DNA of 64,000 nucleotides from an uncultured Caryophanales bacterium (GCA_905197045.1 CAJJXG010000001.1:62001-126000), one strand, 5' to 3'; positions 45,029 through 54,289 are shown, counted from the stretch's first letter. The notes: a model not told the origin generated them from the sequence alone. Numbers and translations are program-made.

Positions 45029-46145
45029 CAATAATTGTTTCTCGGGCGTGAACCATTTCTTTAGTTTTTCTACACCCAATGAAAATAACTTCTCCATCTG
45101 TTGCATCTTTTTTTCTACCAACTCTACCAGAAATCTGTATTAGAGCTTCTTTTGTGTATATGAAAGATGAGGCATTAAATATAATTACCTGTAAATTTTT
45201 AAGGGTTACACCTCTTTCTAAAACTGCCGTCGTTACCAAAAATTTATATTCATTATTCCTGAATTTCTCAATGCGCAGACTTCTATCTTTGCATTTTGAG
45301 TGCACATAATTACCACTAATTTTGAATAGTTTCAAAACACTATATAAATTCTCACATTCCTCAATTGTTGGAGCAAAAACTAGTAGAGGCTTCTCTTCTT
45401 TTATAAACTTTCTAAATTTAAAGAAAAGATATAAGTAATTCACTAATTTTAGATTTACAAAAATTGAAGGTTCAGGAATTTTTTTGCCATGATAACGCTT
45501 AAAAAGAGTAACAATTGAATATCCTTCTTTTTTATATTTTGCTAATAACTTTTCTGAAGGAGTAGCCGACATTAAAACATGCTTTCCTCTCACACTTCTT
45601 TCAAAAAAGCTTTCTAAAACAAAATTATCTTTAAAAGGGAAAGCATCAACTTCATCTAAAATTAATAAGTCAAAATACTTCTCATATCGATAGAGCTGAT
45701 GAGTAGTTAAGCAAATTATGTCTCCTTCTAAATTAGCTGTATGGCCACCATATACGCAAATTACATTATAATTTTTAAAAGCGTCTGCAAGTCTTTGACT
45801 TAATTCTATAACAACATCTCGGCGTGGAATTGCAAAACCGACTTGTAACCCTTTTTTAAGCACAAAATTAATTACTCCATATACAAGTTCGGTTTTGCCT
45901 GCCCCACATACGGCATAAACTAATGTATTAATGTTGTTTTTATAGTTTGAAAGAATTGCAGATGAAACTCTTTTTTGATCATCGCTTAAATTATAATCAA
46001 TTTTTAAGTAGCCTCTTTTTGAATGATATTCAAATTCTTCTGCTGCTTCACCCTTAAAAGAGATGCATCGTCGGCAATAAGGTTTTCCTTCCTTATAGCC
46101 TATGTATCTTTCATCTTCATTACCACATAAATCACATTTAAATAT
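45009..46145 (-). CDS. comFA: ComFA-like competence helicase without a standard start codon
   Basis: The conserved protein of about 378 residues reads from 46145. It has an N-terminal zinc finger (CDLCGNEDER...CRRC), Walker A AVCGAGKTELVY (residues about 85-96) and the DEAD-type LLILDEVDAFPF. LMSATPS and the final QISGRVGRK complete the helicase core. ComFA is the cytoplasmic ATPase that helps pull single-stranded DNA in. No ATG, GTG or TTG precedes the zinc finger: the first codon after the in-frame TAA is ATA. AAAGGAGG lies 8 nt before it. The first GTG (45861-45863) would delete the Walker A and is rejected. Either ATA is used or the gene is not properly translated. Confidence 0.8.
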   Translation of the reverse strand: MFKCDLCGNEDERYIGYKEGKPYCRRCISFKGEAAEEFEYHSKRGYLKIDYNLSDDQKRVSSAILSNYKNNINTLVYAVCGAGKTELVYGVINFVLKKGLQVGFAIPRRDVVIELSQRLADAFKNYNVICVYGGHTANLEGDIICLTTHQLYRYEKYFDLLILDEVDAFPFKDNFVLESFFERSVRGKHVLMSATPSEKLLAKYKKEGYSIVTLFKRYHGKKIPEPSIFVNLKLVNYLYLFFKFRKFIKEEKPLLVFAPTIEECENLYSVLKLFKISGNYVHSKCKDRSLRIEKFRNNEYKFLVTTAVLERGVTLKNLQVIIFNASSFIYTKEALIQISGRVGRKKDATDGEVIFIGCRKTKEMVHARETIIDANKNL

Positions 46146-46150
46146 TTAAA

Positions 46151-46180
46151 AAACCTCCTTTCACTAATAAGAAGGAGGTT
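46151..46180 (-). terminator. Terminator-like hairpin directly before comFA, containing its Shine-Dalgarno sequence
   Basis: The arms AACCTCCTT and AAGGAGGTT form a perfect 9-bp stem with an 11-12-nt loop, followed by a T-run on the minus strand. The 3' arm is the only ribosome binding site for comFA, so the hairpin could both stop transcription and hide translation. Confidence 0.6.
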
Positions 46181-46221
46181 AATTCAATTTTTTTAAAAAT
46201 TTTTTAGTTTAATAACAAAAT

Positions 46222-46500
46222 TTGTTAGTAAATCTTAGATCCTCAATTAAAAATGCTTGTTTATTAATACACGCTTGTATTAAATTCACACATTTTATTG
46301 ATATTATTCAAACCTTTGCTTGCTACGAAGAATTTATAAAAAGAAAGGGTCACACATTAACTTATAAGCGAAACAAAAATGAAAGGAAAATGTATGGCCC
46401 GACTAACACATTAATTAAAAGTCTTTTTAAAGTAAATTATTTAAAGATAAAAGATATTGAAATTGATATAAATTATAATTTCTTTATTTTTCGTAATTAA
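46222..46500 (+). pseudogene. Possible remnant of a transposase C-terminus
   Basis: The gap between rpiB and comFA (46181-46483) carries one plus-strand frame of 92 codons with no ATG or ribosome binding site. Its second half reads RKMYGPTNTLIKSLFKVNY, which resembles the conserved end of ISL3-type transposases (NGPxExxNxxIKxxKRxxxG). The following part no longer fits. No inverted repeats or target duplications were found. It may be decayed mobile DNA or simply noncoding sequence. Confidence 0.25.
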
Positions 46501-46921
46501 TGATAGTATTTACTCTTTTTTCGTGTCTTCCGCCTTCAAAAGAAGCACTCAAAAAGATATCAACTCTTCTTAAAACATCTTCTAGCGACATAAAAGATTG
46601 GCCAAAGGTAATCATGTTAGCGTTATTGTGTTCTCTAACAAGATGAGAAACTTCATCATTATAGCCAATACCACATCTTATGCCTTTTACTTTATTAGCA
46701 GCCATAGCAACTCCTTCGCCACTACTGCAAACTAATATTCCAAGATCTGCTTTCTTATTAGCAACATCTTCTGCAGCTTTTAAGGCAAATTCGGCATAAT
46801 TACAAGATTCTAAAGAATTCGTGCCTTCATCGATTACTTGATGACCTAATTTACTTAAATGTTCTTTTATTTCTTCTTTATATTTAAATCCAGCATGATC
46901 GCTACCAAGTGCAATAATCAT
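46484..46921 (-). CDS. rpiB: Ribose-5-phosphate isomerase B
   Basis: This 145-residue enzyme of the RpiB/LacAB family interconverts ribose 5-phosphate and ribulose 5-phosphate. It has SDHAGFKYKEEI at the start, the catalytic Cys in LGILVCSSGEGVAMAANKVKGIR-like sequence near residue 65, and EHNNANMITFG. Length is typical. Its start overlaps the end of tsaC by 4 nt, so it is the last gene of prfA-prmC-tsaC-rpiB, an order seen in many Firmicutes. Confidence 0.95.
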   Translation of the reverse strand: MIIALGSDHAGFKYKEEIKEHLSKLGHQVIDEGTNSLESCNYAEFALKAAEDVANKKADLGILVCSSGEGVAMAANKVKGIRCGIGYNDEVSHLVREHNNANMITFGQSFMSLEDVLRRVDIFLSASFEGGRHEKRVNTIINYEK

Positions 46922-47526
46922 TTTTTTGTGGCCTCCATTATCTCTTCAAGCTTAATCTTTCCTTTTCTAATTTCTATTATATTATTTCCGTCAATTTTAA
47001 AAATAGCAGAAGGAATGCTATTTTTATCGCATTCTCCTTCAATTACACCATCTATTGTATTATGAAAATAATTAATTACTTCATTATGATTCATTGCTGG
47101 AGGGAATGATGAAATATTAGCACTAGGAACCAATAAAGGTGCTCCAACCTTTTTAATCAAAGATAAAACAAATTCATCATCAGGGATTCTTATTCCAACA
47201 AAACCAGTTTTTAAATCAACAAAATCTGGAACCTTGTTTTTTGTCTTTAAAATGAGGGTTAAAGGACCAGGCATAAACTTTTCTATAATTTTCTTTGTTA
47301 ATTCGTTAATTTCAACTAATTCTTTAAAATCATTAATGCTTGCGCACATTAAAGTAAATGGTTTATCGTTTGGTCTATTTTTAACTTTAACTAATTTCTC
47401 GTAATTTACTTTACTAGTTGCTTTGATCCCTAATCCATATACAGTCTCGGTTGGAAAAGCAAGTAAACCATCATTTTTTAAAATCTCGCTTGCCTCATTA
47501 ATGTCACTTTTTTTCAAAATTTTCAT
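46918..47526 (-). CDS. tsaC: Threonylcarbamoyl-AMP synthase (Sua5/YrdC/YwlC family)
   Basis: This 202-residue enzyme makes threonylcarbamoyl-AMP for the t6A37 modification of ANN-reading tRNAs. The YrdC domain covers nearly all of it: AFPTETVYGLG near residue 20, KVKNRPNDKPFTL near 48, FMPGPLTLIL and PSANISSFP. The extra Sua5 C-terminal domain is absent. It overlaps prmC upstream and rpiB downstream by 4 nt each. Confidence 0.95.
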   Translation of the reverse strand: MKILKKSDINEASEILKNDGLLAFPTETVYGLGIKATSKVNYEKLVKVKNRPNDKPFTLMCASINDFKELVEINELTKKIIEKFMPGPLTLILKTKNKVPDFVDLKTGFVGIRIPDDEFVLSLIKKVGAPLLVPSANISSFPPAMNHNEVINYFHNTIDGVIEGECDKNSIPSAIFKIDGNNIIEIRKGKIKLEEIMEATKK

Positions 47527-48383
47527 AAATAAAAACCTCTAAAAATGAAAAGAAAACGCGTTCTATCATAAATATCTTTCACAAAAGTAAAAGTAATGTC
47601 ATCTTTAAAATGTTTAGCAATCAAGTCTGTTAATCTCTCTTGCTGATCATAATTAATTTCAAAAGCCATAATAAATTTATCGTTCATTATTTCCTTATAA
47701 TGCTTAAATACATGCTCATAAAATAATGTGCCATCTTCTGAATATATAGCATTCATTGGCTCATGCTTTTTTACCTTCTCCTCAATATCCTCTTTATTTT
47801 GAACATAAGGAGGGTTTGAGATTAAAAGATCAAACTTAATTTCTCCTTTTAAAAAAGGATTAAGTTTATCGCCATGAACAAAATTAATTTTTAAATCTAA
47901 ATTCTCAGCGTTAATTTCAGCAACATCTAAAGCGTCTAAAGAAAAATCGCTTGCGTAAGCTTTTGAACCTTTTAACTGACTTTTTAAATATAAAGCAATG
48001 CATCCAGATCCGGTGCACATGTCTAAAAAGTTAGTGATGTTTATTTTATAAGCTTTAATATAATTTAGGGTTCTTAAAACAAGTTCTTCTGTTTCAACTC
48101 TAGGAATCAAAACTCGTTCATCCACATATAAAGATAAATCAATAAAAGGAGCTTCTTTCAAAATATATTGAATAGGTATACCTTTAAAAAGTTTCTCTTT
48201 TAACTGATAGAAATATTCAAGATTTGCAGGCTTTTTATCAAAATTTAAGGTTAATTCAGTATAATTTTTAAAATTATTTGCTTTCTCTAAGAGTTGGCAA
48301 ATTTCATTATTTGAAATTTCTAAGCCTTGTTTTTCGATTTCTTTTTTTGTGTCAAAGTAAAGTTTGCGATTAGTTAATTCCAT
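47523..48383 (-). CDS. prmC: Release factor glutamine methyltransferase
   Basis: This 286-residue SAM-dependent methyltransferase modifies the Gln of the GGQ motif of RF1 and RF2. It has an N-terminal helical domain, the SAM-binding FLDMCTGSGCIALYL (near residue 115) and the catalytic NPPYVQ (near 184). A TTG start 15 nt upstream is possible; the ATG MELTNRKL is preferred although its ribosome binding site is poor. It overlaps the end of prfA by 14 nt, so translation is probably coupled to its own substrate's gene. Confidence 0.95.
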   Translation of the reverse strand: MELTNRKLYFDTKKEIEKQGLEISNNEICQLLEKANNFKNYTELTLNFDKKPANLEYFYQLKEKLFKGIPIQYILKEAPFIDLSLYVDERVLIPRVETEELVLRTLNYIKAYKINITNFLDMCTGSGCIALYLKSQLKGSKAYASDFSLDALDVAEINAENLDLKINFVHGDKLNPFLKGEIKFDLLISNPPYVQNKEDIEEKVKKHEPMNAIYSEDGTLFYEHVFKHYKEIMNDKFIMAFEINYDQQERLTDLIAKHFKDDITFTFVKDIYDRTRFLFIFRGFYL

Positions 48384-49455
48384 CTTTGTTGCCAGCAATT
48401 TTTTGTTCTTGATCGTAATTGATTAAAGCATCAATAATTGCGTCTAAATCACCATTAATAACTCTATCAAGTTGTTGAATAGTAAAACCAATTCTATGGT
48501 CAGTTACTCTATTTTGTGGGTAATTGTAAGTTCTTATTTTTTCGTTACGATCTCCACTTCCGATTTTGCTTCTATATTGTGCTTCGGTTTTCTCTTTTTT
48601 CTCTTCTTCAAGTTGAGCAAGTTTAGAAGCTAACATTTGCATGCATATTTCATGATTTTGAATTTGCGATTTTTCAGTTTGACAAGAAACAACAATACCT
48701 GAAGGAATATGAGTAATTCTAACTGCTGATTCAGTTTTATTAACGTTTTGTCCTCCTGCGCCTTGTGATCTATATCTATCAACTTTCAAATCGGCTGGAT
48801 TTATGTTAACTTCGTTTGTTTCAACTTGTGGCATAACAACAACTGTAGCTGTTGAAGTATGAATTCTGCCGTTAGCTTCAGTTTTTGGAACTCTTTGGAC
48901 TCTATGGACACCACTTTCAAATTTCAATCTTGAATAAGCATCATCTCCACTAACAACAAATGAAACATAAGAATACCCACCAACTCCAGTAGGAGATTCA
49001 TCTAAAACTTTGACTTTCCATCCTTTTGTCTCGCAATATCTTACATACATTCTAAATAAGTCGCCGGCAAAAATATCAGCTTCATCCCCACCGACTGCGC
49101 CTTTAATTTCAAAAATAATATCTTTCCCATCATTTGGATCTTTAGGAATAAGTAAAATTTTTAAGTCCGCCTCGATTTCTTCGAGTAAAGCTTCATTTCT
49201 TTTTAATTCTTCTTTCCCCATTTGAGCAATTTCAGCATCTTTGTCATTACACATAAGTAAAGCGTCATTTTTGTTTTGCTCAGCATAGACAAAGTCATGA
49301 TATTTATTAACGATTGGTTCCAACTGACTTCTTTCTTTACTTAACTTTTTAAAAAGATTCATGTCGCTAGAAGTATCAGGTTGTAATAATAAATCATCTA
49401 TTTCATTTAATCTTTTTTCACTAGTTATCAATCTATCACGCATGCTTTTATCCAT
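48370..49455 (-). CDS. prfA: Peptide chain release factor 1
   Basis: This 361-residue factor releases peptides at UAA and UAG. It has GGQ in QGAGGQNVNKTESA and the anticodon-like PKT of RVPKTEANGRIHTS, which distinguishes it from the RF2 SPF tripeptide. Length is normal. AGGAGG precedes the ATG. It is the first gene of the prfA-prmC-tsaC-rpiB operon. Confidence 0.97.
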   Translation of the reverse strand: MDKSMRDRLITSEKRLNEIDDLLLQPDTSSDMNLFKKLSKERSQLEPIVNKYHDFVYAEQNKNDALLMCNDKDAEIAQMGKEELKRNEALLEEIEADLKILLIPKDPNDGKDIIFEIKGAVGGDEADIFAGDLFRMYVRYCETKGWKVKVLDESPTGVGGYSYVSFVVSGDDAYSRLKFESGVHRVQRVPKTEANGRIHTSTATVVVMPQVETNEVNINPADLKVDRYRSQGAGGQNVNKTESAVRITHIPSGIVVSCQTEKSQIQNHEICMQMLASKLAQLEEEKKEKTEAQYRSKIGSGDRNEKIRTYNYPQNRVTDHRIGFTIQQLDRVINGDLDAIIDALINYDQEQKIAGNKDGIN

Positions 49456-49607
49456 TTCTGATACCTCCTATAAGTCAAAAAATTATACAAAATAATTCTT
49501 CGCTTTTAAATAAAGTCTATTTCTTACCGTTTTATTACTTTTAAAAATAAAGTTAATAATTGCTTCAACTGAGTAAAATTATATTAAAAATAAGTCAAAA
49601 TTTCACT

Positions 49608-49635
49608 AAAATCCTTGCAAAATCTAAGTTAATTT
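49608..49635 (-). repeat. Dispersed 27-nt intergenic motif, copy 5
   Basis: The plus-strand core is TCCTTGCAAAATCTAAGTT. It overlaps the stop codon of the ABC exporter gene. Confidence 0.5.
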
Positions 49636-51398
49636 GTAATTTTTAATTCTGATGCAAGTTTTTCATCCTCATGAGTCTCGCTATCTCTAAATTGAAGGTC
49701 ATATAAAATTTTATATGCTCCATCTTCTTTCATTAGTTCATCGTGAGTGCCTTTTTCTTTAATATTGCCATCTGAAATAACCATTATTTCATCAGCGTTT
49801 CTAATAGTTGATAAACGGTGAGCGACTACTATTGTAGTTCTTCCTTTGCATAATTCATCAAGAGCATTTTGGATTAATAACTCTGTAGTATTATCTAAAG
49901 CACTTGTTGCTTCATCAAGTATCAATATTGATGGATTTTTTAAAAATATTCTGGCAATTGATAAACGTTGTTTTTGTCCGCCCGATAACTTAACTCCTCT
50001 TTCACCAATCTCCGTCTCAAAACCTTTTGGTAAAGATTGAATATAATCATAAATATTAGCTTTTTTAGCGGCTTCGATTAGCTCTTCTTCACTTGCTTCT
50101 AAATTTCCATATAGAATATTGTCTTTAATTGTTCCACCAAATAAAAACACATCTTGTTGAACAATACCAATTTGTTTTCTTAAAGAATCTAATGTAAATT
50201 CTTTAATATTAGTTCCATCAATTTCAATTTCGCCACTTGTAACATCATAAAATCTTGGAATAAGATGACAAATTGTAGTTTTTCCGCCGCCACTAGGCCC
50301 AACTAAAGCAATTTTTTCTCCTTGAGGTAATTTGAAAGAGATATTTTTTAAAATGCCTTTTGAACTTTTATAGTGAAAACTAACATTTTTAAATTCAATA
50401 TTTCCTTCTAATTTTTGACAAACTTTGCTTCCTTCATGGAGCGTCTCTTCTTCTTCATCCATAATTTCAAGGAATCTTTTAAAGCCTGTAGATCCATTTT
50501 GAAATTGCTCAACAAAATTAATAAGTTGATTCATTGGTGTTATAAACATATTAACCGAAATAATAAAAGTTGAATAATCTGCTAAATCTATTTGTCCATT
50601 ATAAAGAAAAAGTCCGCCTGCTATTAAAACAATAATATTAAAAACATCGGTAATAAATTGTGATGAAGCAAAAAACTTACCCATTGCATCGAAAGCCGAA
50701 CTTCTTGCTTTTACGAATTTTTGATTAGTAACTTCAAATTTTTCTTGTTCTTTTTTGATGTTTGTAAAGGCTTTTGTAACTCTAATTCCTGAAATCGAAG
50801 ACTCTAAAGAACTATTCACTTCTGCAATCGCAACTTTTGATTCCATCATTGCAACTCTCATTTGATGTCTAAAATGAGAAGTGACTAAAAACAAAAGAGG
50901 GACACAAGCAAATATAATTAAAGCTAAAATCCAATTAATAATAGAAAGATAAATGAAACTAGCAAGTAATGTAAATCCAGCAATAAATATGTTTTCTGGA
51001 CCATGGTGCGCAAGTTCAGAGATATCAAAAAGATCATTGGTCATTCTAGACATGATATTGCCAGTTTTATGCTCATCATAATATGTATAAGGCAGTTTTT
51101 CTAATTTGTTAAACATATCAGAACGCATCTCGGCTTGCATTCTGACGCCCATCGTATGACCATAAAATTGAATAAAATATCTTAAAAACATGCGAATAAT
51201 ATAGACAGCGAAAAGAGAAAATCCACAAATTAAAACAAGATCGATTTTCTTGTTTGGTATAAAGTCATTAAGCATGTACCTAGTAATAATTGGGTAGCCC
51301 ATTCCAATTACTGCTACTAAAAACGAAGCAGCCATATCTGCTATAAAAATCTTTTTATGTGGTTTGTAATATTTAATAAATCGTTTTAATAGTTCCAT
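49629..51398 (-). CDS. ABC exporter (fused membrane and ATPase domains)
   Basis: This 589-residue half-transporter has six membrane helices in residues 1-305. The ATPase has Walker A VGPSGGGKTT near residue 370, the signature LSGGQKQRLSIAR near 470, Walker B ILILDEATSALD and the His switch VVAHRL. It resembles MsbA/BmrA-type multidrug or lipid exporters and probably works as a homodimer. The substrate is unknown. No second half-transporter is adjacent. It is divergent from dnaX; the 247-nt gap between them shows no RNA gene. Confidence 0.93.
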   Translation of the reverse strand: MELLKRFIKYYKPHKKIFIADMAASFLVAVIGMGYPIITRYMLNDFIPNKKIDLVLICGFSLFAVYIIRMFLRYFIQFYGHTMGVRMQAEMRSDMFNKLEKLPYTYYDEHKTGNIMSRMTNDLFDISELAHHGPENIFIAGFTLLASFIYLSIINWILALIIFACVPLLFLVTSHFRHQMRVAMMESKVAIAEVNSSLESSISGIRVTKAFTNIKKEQEKFEVTNQKFVKARSSAFDAMGKFFASSQFITDVFNIIVLIAGGLFLYNGQIDLADYSTFIISVNMFITPMNQLINFVEQFQNGSTGFKRFLEIMDEEEETLHEGSKVCQKLEGNIEFKNVSFHYKSSKGILKNISFKLPQGEKIALVGPSGGGKTTICHLIPRFYDVTSGEIEIDGTNIKEFTLDSLRKQIGIVQQDVFLFGGTIKDNILYGNLEASEEELIEAAKKANIYDYIQSLPKGFETEIGERGVKLSGGQKQRLSIARIFLKNPSILILDEATSALDNTTELLIQNALDELCKGRTTIVVAHRLSTIRNADEIMVISDGNIKEKGTHDELMKEDGAYKILYDLQFRDSETHEDEKLASELKITN

Positions 51399-51622
51399 TT
51401 AATTCGCCTTTCTCAGTTTAGCTTTCCGAATTAATAATTTTCGCAAAAGAACAAGTAAAATTCAATATAGCCAAATAAGCCTTTGAGCCCTTAGACTTAC
51501 ATAATCAATCTATAAAAGATTTTAAGATTAACTTTAGCTTATCTTTCCTATATTACTTTTAGTTAGCTTATAAATTCTCTTTGCATACTCATTTTATCTT
51601 TTTTAACATTTTCATTAACGTG

Positions 51623-51628
51623 TATAAT
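51623..51628 (+). promoter_or_regulatory. -10 box of the dnaX operon
   Basis: TATAAT lies 17 nt before the dnaX ATG, with AAAGG between them. The -35 region is weak. Confidence 0.5.
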
Positions 51629-51645
51629 TAATAAAGGTATTATTC

Positions 51646-53355
51646 ATGTCGTATTTAGCTCTTTATAGAAAATATAGAAGTAAAAATTTTGATGAATTAG
51701 TTGGACAAGAAGCAATTAAACAAACTTTAGAAAATTCTTTAAAAGTCCAAAAAATTTCTCACGCTTATCTTTTTAGTGGACCAAGAGGAACTGGAAAAAC
51801 TAGCGTCGCTAGACTTTTTGCTAAAGCATTAAATTGTGAACATGGGATCGGTCAAATTTGTAATGAATGTGCAAGTTGTAAAGCCATTAACGAAGGTTCT
51901 CATCCTGATGTTATTGAAATTGACGCAGCCAGTAATAGCGGCGTTGATGAAGTTAGAGAGCTTATCGAAAAAGTCAAATACGCTCCTATTCAAGGAAAAT
52001 ATAAAGTTTACATTATTGATGAAGTTCATATGATGACTAATAGTGCTTTTAATGCACTTTTAAAAACCCTTGAAGAACCACCAAGTTATGTTGTTTTTAT
52101 TCTTTGTACAACTGAACCTTATAAACTTTTGCCTACTATATTAAGTAGATGTCAAAGATATGAATTTAAAAAAATTACGGATGCCGAACTTAAAAGGTTA
52201 ATAACTCATGTTTTAAAAGAAGAAGGAGTTAGTGCAACAAATGATGCGATTAATTTAATTGTTGAATTAGCAAATGGCGGCGCACGTGATTCTCTTTCAA
52301 TTCTTGACCAAGTTATTTCATATGCTGGTTCCAATATCGAAGAAGAAGATATTACTAAAATGTTTGGCCTTGTTTCAAGTCAAGACAAAATCAGACTTCT
52401 TGAAAACATCAAAGAAGGCAACACTTTAAAAGTTTTAAAGACTTATGATGAATTCATAACTAGAAACATTGATTTAAATCGCTTTGTTAACGAACTATTA
52501 GCACTACTTAAAGATTCTCTAGTTTATCTAAAAACAAGAGATAAATCCTTAATCACTTCTTCTAAAGAAGAAGACGCTAAAGAAATAATGTTGAAATTTG
52601 AAGAAAACGAATTACTTTCTTATATCGATTTACTTTTAAAATGCCAAAACGAATTTAAAACAACTAGCGATCCAAATTTCCTTTTTGAAATATATTTGTT
52701 AAAGCTTTTAAAAGTTGAAAATAAAGAAGAAAAAATCGCAGTTAAAGAGAGCCAAAATACAACTGTTGCACCACTAGAAAAACCTTCTGTTGCTCCTGCA
52801 CAAGTTGTTAAACCGGTAGAAAACCCTGCAAAAGTCGAAGATTTTAAGAAAAACGAAGAAATAAAGGAAGAAAAGCCAATAGAAGTTAAACCTGTAGTTA
52901 ATATCAAACTTAAACCATCAAATGCGGAATTTTCACTTCTTGAAAGTGAAGGTGATATTCGCCAAATTACAATTGATGAATTGATTAAATTAACAATTAT
53001 TTCTAATCGTGACGAAAGAAAACTTTTAAGTGAAAGATGGAACGCTTTAGAACAGTTAATAAATGATCCAAACGAAGGACCTTACGCTTCTTTACTTCTT
53101 GATTCGCGCCCTTATATTGTTACAAATTCAAATCTTATCGTAATTTGTGATTATAAAAATACTGCGAAAAAAATAAATATTATTTCTAATCAAGATGGTC
53201 TAAACAAACTTGTTAAAAAAGTTTTAGGTAGAAAAGTTTGTCTTTATGCTCTAAATAGAGATGAATCTACTGAACTTATTAAAAGATATCGCAATCTTCA
53301 AGAACTTAATCACTTGCCAAAGAAGACAGAAATTGAAGATAATAAATTGTTTTAA
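51646..53355 (+). CDS. dnaX: DNA polymerase III subunits gamma/tau
   Basis: This 569-residue clamp-loader ATPase has Walker A SGPRGTGKTSVARLF near residue 45 and a zinc-binding module with four cysteines (residues 64-79). Walker B region IDEVHMMT and the sensor LSRCQRYEFKK follow. The region 365-430 is a Pro/Lys/Glu/Val-rich linker, and the tail (430-569) is the tau-specific part that binds polymerase. No obvious slippery frameshift site for making gamma was found. It is the first gene of a conserved seven-gene cluster. Confidence 0.96.
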   Translation: MSYLALYRKYRSKNFDELVGQEAIKQTLENSLKVQKISHAYLFSGPRGTGKTSVARLFAKALNCEHGIGQICNECASCKAINEGSHPDVIEIDAASNSGVDEVRELIEKVKYAPIQGKYKVYIIDEVHMMTNSAFNALLKTLEEPPSYVVFILCTTEPYKLLPTILSRCQRYEFKKITDAELKRLITHVLKEEGVSATNDAINLIVELANGGARDSLSILDQVISYAGSNIEEEDITKMFGLVSSQDKIRLLENIKEGNTLKVLKTYDEFITRNIDLNRFVNELLALLKDSLVYLKTRDKSLITSSKEEDAKEIMLKFEENELLSYIDLLLKCQNEFKTTSDPNFLFEIYLLKLLKVENKEEKIAVKESQNTTVAPLEKPSVAPAQVVKPVENPAKVEDFKKNEEIKEEKPIEVKPVVNIKLKPSNAEFSLLESEGDIRQITIDELIKLTIISNRDERKLLSERWNALEQLINDPNEGPYASLLLDSRPYIVTNSNLIVICDYKNTAKKINIISNQDGLNKLVKKVLGRKVCLYALNRDESTELIKRYRNLQELNHLPKKTEIEDNKLF

Positions 53356-53372
53356 TTAGGAGAAATTAATCT

Positions 53373-53678
53373 ATGAATATGCAACAAATGGTCCAAGCTA
53401 TGCAAAAGCTTCAAAGACAATATGAAAAAGAACATAAATTATTAGAAGAAAAAGAATTCACTTACACTGCTAATGGTGCTGTTAAAGTCACTTTAAAAGG
53501 TAATCTTGAAATGGTTGATGTTGAAATTCTTGATGATGAACTTTTAAGTGAAAAAGATGATTTAATTGAGATGATCAAACTTGCTTATAACGGATGCAAA
53601 GATCAAATCAATGATGCCGAAGAAGAATTGGCTGCTAAATTCCAACAATCAAACCGTATGGGAGGCTTCCCATTCTAA
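53373..53678 (+). CDS. ybaB: YbaB/EbfC nucleoid-associated protein
   Basis: This 101-residue DNA-binding protein forms a tweezer-like dimer. The sequence begins MNMQQMVQAMQKLQRQYEKE and has the typical VKVTLKGNLEMVDVEI strand pair followed by a C-terminal helix. TAGGAG precedes the ATG. It lies between dnaX and recR, the usual place in bacteria. Its stop codon abuts the recR start. Confidence 0.95.
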   Translation: MNMQQMVQAMQKLQRQYEKEHKLLEEKEFTYTANGAVKVTLKGNLEMVDVEILDDELLSEKDDLIEMIKLAYNGCKDQINDAEEELAAKFQQSNRMGGFPF

Positions 53679-54278
53679 ATGAAGGATTTAAAAGCAGTAG
53701 AAAAATTAGCTGATTCATTTTCTCTTTTCCCTTCAATTGGGACAAAAACTGCAGAGCGTATGGCTTACGCTCTTTTAGATATGGACGATAACGATATTGA
53801 ATTACTCATTAAAAATATCGAAGAAGTTAAAGAAAAAATACATCCTTGTCCAGTTTGTGGAATTTTAACCGAAGAAGAAAAATGTTCAATTTGTTCAAAT
53901 GCAGATAGAAGTCATGATATTTGTATCGTCGTTGCCTTTTCAAAAGATGTTTTACCGTTTGAAAAAATTGGCACATTTAATGGTGTTTATCATGTTTTAG
54001 GTGGATTAATTAATCCAAGCAAAAACATTACTCCTGAAGATTTAAAAATTTTAGAACTCGAAAAAAGAATTAATGAAGAAGGCGTTAAAGAACTAATCAT
54101 CGCAACTAATGCTACTCCTGAAGGAGAAGTAACTGCTTTATATCTATCAAAAATATTAGCAAACAAAGATATTAAAATTACTCGACTTGCTTATGGTATG
54201 CCTATTGGCGCTTCTTTTGACTATATAGACTCTCTAACTCTTGATAAAGCATTAAAGGGTCGAACAAAACTAAAATAA
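53679..54278 (+). CDS. recR: RecR recombination mediator
   Basis: This 199-residue protein acts with RecF and RecO in loading RecA at gaps. It has an N-terminal helix-hairpin-helix (LFPSIGTKTAERMAYALL), a zinc finger (CPVCGILTEEEKCSIC), a Toprim domain (ICIVVAFSKDVLPFEK) and the C-terminal Walker-B-like LTRLAYGMPIGASFDYID. Length is normal. It begins directly after the ybaB stop codon. Confidence 0.96.
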   Translation: MKDLKAVEKLADSFSLFPSIGTKTAERMAYALLDMDDNDIELLIKNIEEVKEKIHPCPVCGILTEEEKCSICSNADRSHDICIVVAFSKDVLPFEKIGTFNGVYHVLGGLINPSKNITPEDLKILELEKRINEEGVKELIIATNATPEGEVTALYLSKILANKDIKITRLAYGMPIGASFDYIDSLTLDKALKGRTKLK

Positions 54279-54289
54279 GGGGAAAGAAT

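Noticed and set aside
45029..45121. Longer comFC start
   Set aside because: The extra 31 codons lie inside comFA and do not resemble ComFC; the zinc-finger start at 45028 fits the family.
45009..45863. ComFA starting at the GTG at 45863
   Set aside because: This start would remove the Walker A motif and zinc finger, which are clearly encoded upstream in the same frame.
51399..51645. Signal recognition particle RNA or another RNA gene upstream of dnaX
   Set aside because: Firmicutes often carry ffs near here, but no GC-rich hairpin or SRP tetraloop motif is present.
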